Shown: positions 6,251 through 6,366 of the stretch, one piece after another
How positions within the stretch are numbered: position 1 is the first letter of the stretch
Layout: each line of letters begins with the position of its first letter
Assembly: GCA_030526445.1 (NCBI GenBank)
Contig: JAUNCV010000125.1
Coordinates: forward strand, 1 to 6,366
Origin: Bacteroidales bacterium
GTDB lineage: Bacteria > Bacteroidota > Bacteroidia > Bacteroidales > UBA3663
Direction of reading: 5' to 3'
Length of the DNA stretch: 6,366 nucleotides
Notes under the pieces: generated by a model
Database searches by the model: none
What the model saw: only the letters and a program-made list of their open reading frames with translations
What the model was told of the DNA's origin: nothing
Position numbers and translations under genes: made by a program

Positions 6251-6258
6251 CAAAGATA
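6251..6258 (-). promoter_or_regulatory. Bacteroidota-type -7 promoter element for rsmI and downstream genes
   Basis: On the minus strand this reads TATCTTTG, an exact match to the Bacteroidota primary sigma consensus TAnnTTTG. It would place the transcription start near 6244-6247 and give an untranslated leader of about 50 bases before the rsmI ATG. I see no good TTG-type -33 element 19-21 bases upstream, so the call rests on the -7 element and its position. I found no other exact match in the gaps or upstream regions of the later genes that I scanned by eye. Confidence 0.6.
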
Positions 6259-6366
6259 ATAATTTTTTAGGAAAGTTGTATCACTTTGGTCTTACGGAAT
6301 GAGAAATAATAACATTTTTTCAATGTTTTTACGCAAAGAAGCCGTCTCCATTTTAGGATTATTAAC
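6259..6366. other. Right-edge sequence without an assignable gene
   Basis: These 108 bases are A/T-rich. Two short readings reach the edge. On the plus strand, ATG 6299 opens MRNNNIFSMFLRKEAVSILG and continues off the window; this could be the start of a divergent gene. On the minus strand a frame enters from the edge and ends at TAA 6294-6292 after METASLRKNIEKMLLFLIP; this could be the end of an upstream gene. I recognise neither, and they overlap, so at most one is likely real. A 6-bp inverted repeat (AACATT, 5-base spacer, AATGTT) occurs at 6311-6327, too A/T-rich to call a terminator. Confidence 0.3.

Noticed and set aside
5838..6302. Plus-strand open frame of 154 codons opposite rsmI and its leader
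   Set aside because: It is antisense to the conserved N-terminal motifs of RsmI and resembles no known protein.
6334..6341. Second -7-like element on the minus strand (CTTCTTTG)
   Set aside because: It misses the TA dinucleotide of the TAnnTTTG consensus, and the exact match at 6251-6258 is better placed for rsmI.

Overview
The window looks like a chromosomal segment from a member of the Bacteroidales (Bacteroidota), probably Prevotella- or Bacteroides-like. Reasons: the moxR / DUF58 / membrane protein / batA order is the start of the Bacteroidales aerotolerance (Bat) operon; none of the genes has a Shine-Dalgarno sequence, and their start regions are A/T-rich; the one promoter I can recognise is of the Bacteroidota TAnnTTTG type; and the coiled-coil lipoprotein resembles a family I know from Bacteroidales. 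Genus-level placement is inference.

All convincing genes lie on the minus strand, so the window is read from right to left. A leader of about 170 bp (6198-6366) holds a promoter -7 element and a small perfect inverted repeat. It is followed by rsmI (16S rRNA 2'-O-methyltransferase), a coiled-coil lipoprotein of unknown role, metA (homoserine O-acyltransferase), moxR (AAA+ ATPase), a DUF58 protein with a vWA-like fold, a single-pass membrane protein of the Bat locus, and the first 226 codons of batA, which runs off the left edge. Gaps between genes, in order, are 19, 4, 48 and 27 bp, a 4-bp overlap, and 8 bp. I saw no convincing terminator or second promoter, so one long transcript is plausible. 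The 48-bp metA-moxR gap is the most likely place for a break.

Functionally the window has two halves. The right half holds housekeeping genes (rRNA modification, methionine biosynthesis) with an envelope lipoprotein between them. The left half is a MoxR-vWA module: a cytoplasmic AAA+ ATPase, a soluble DUF58 protein and a membrane-anchored vWA protein, both vWA-type proteins with intact metal-binding (MIDAS) residues, plus a membrane protein with an extracytoplasmic beta-rich domain. Such modules are thought to act as metal-dependent chaperones or assembly factors at the envelope; in Bacteroides the Bat operon has been linked to aerotolerance.

Most notable observations: (1) metA has Glu at position 111, which predicts acetyl-CoA rather than succinyl-CoA use; (2) the middle of metA, containing every active-site residue I could place except Lys47, is clearly more G+C-rich than both ends of the same gene, suggesting a mosaic; (3) three genes (lipoprotein, metA, moxR) share an almost identical 16-base start region. 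I found no wholly novel system; the window is mostly a recognisable core locus.
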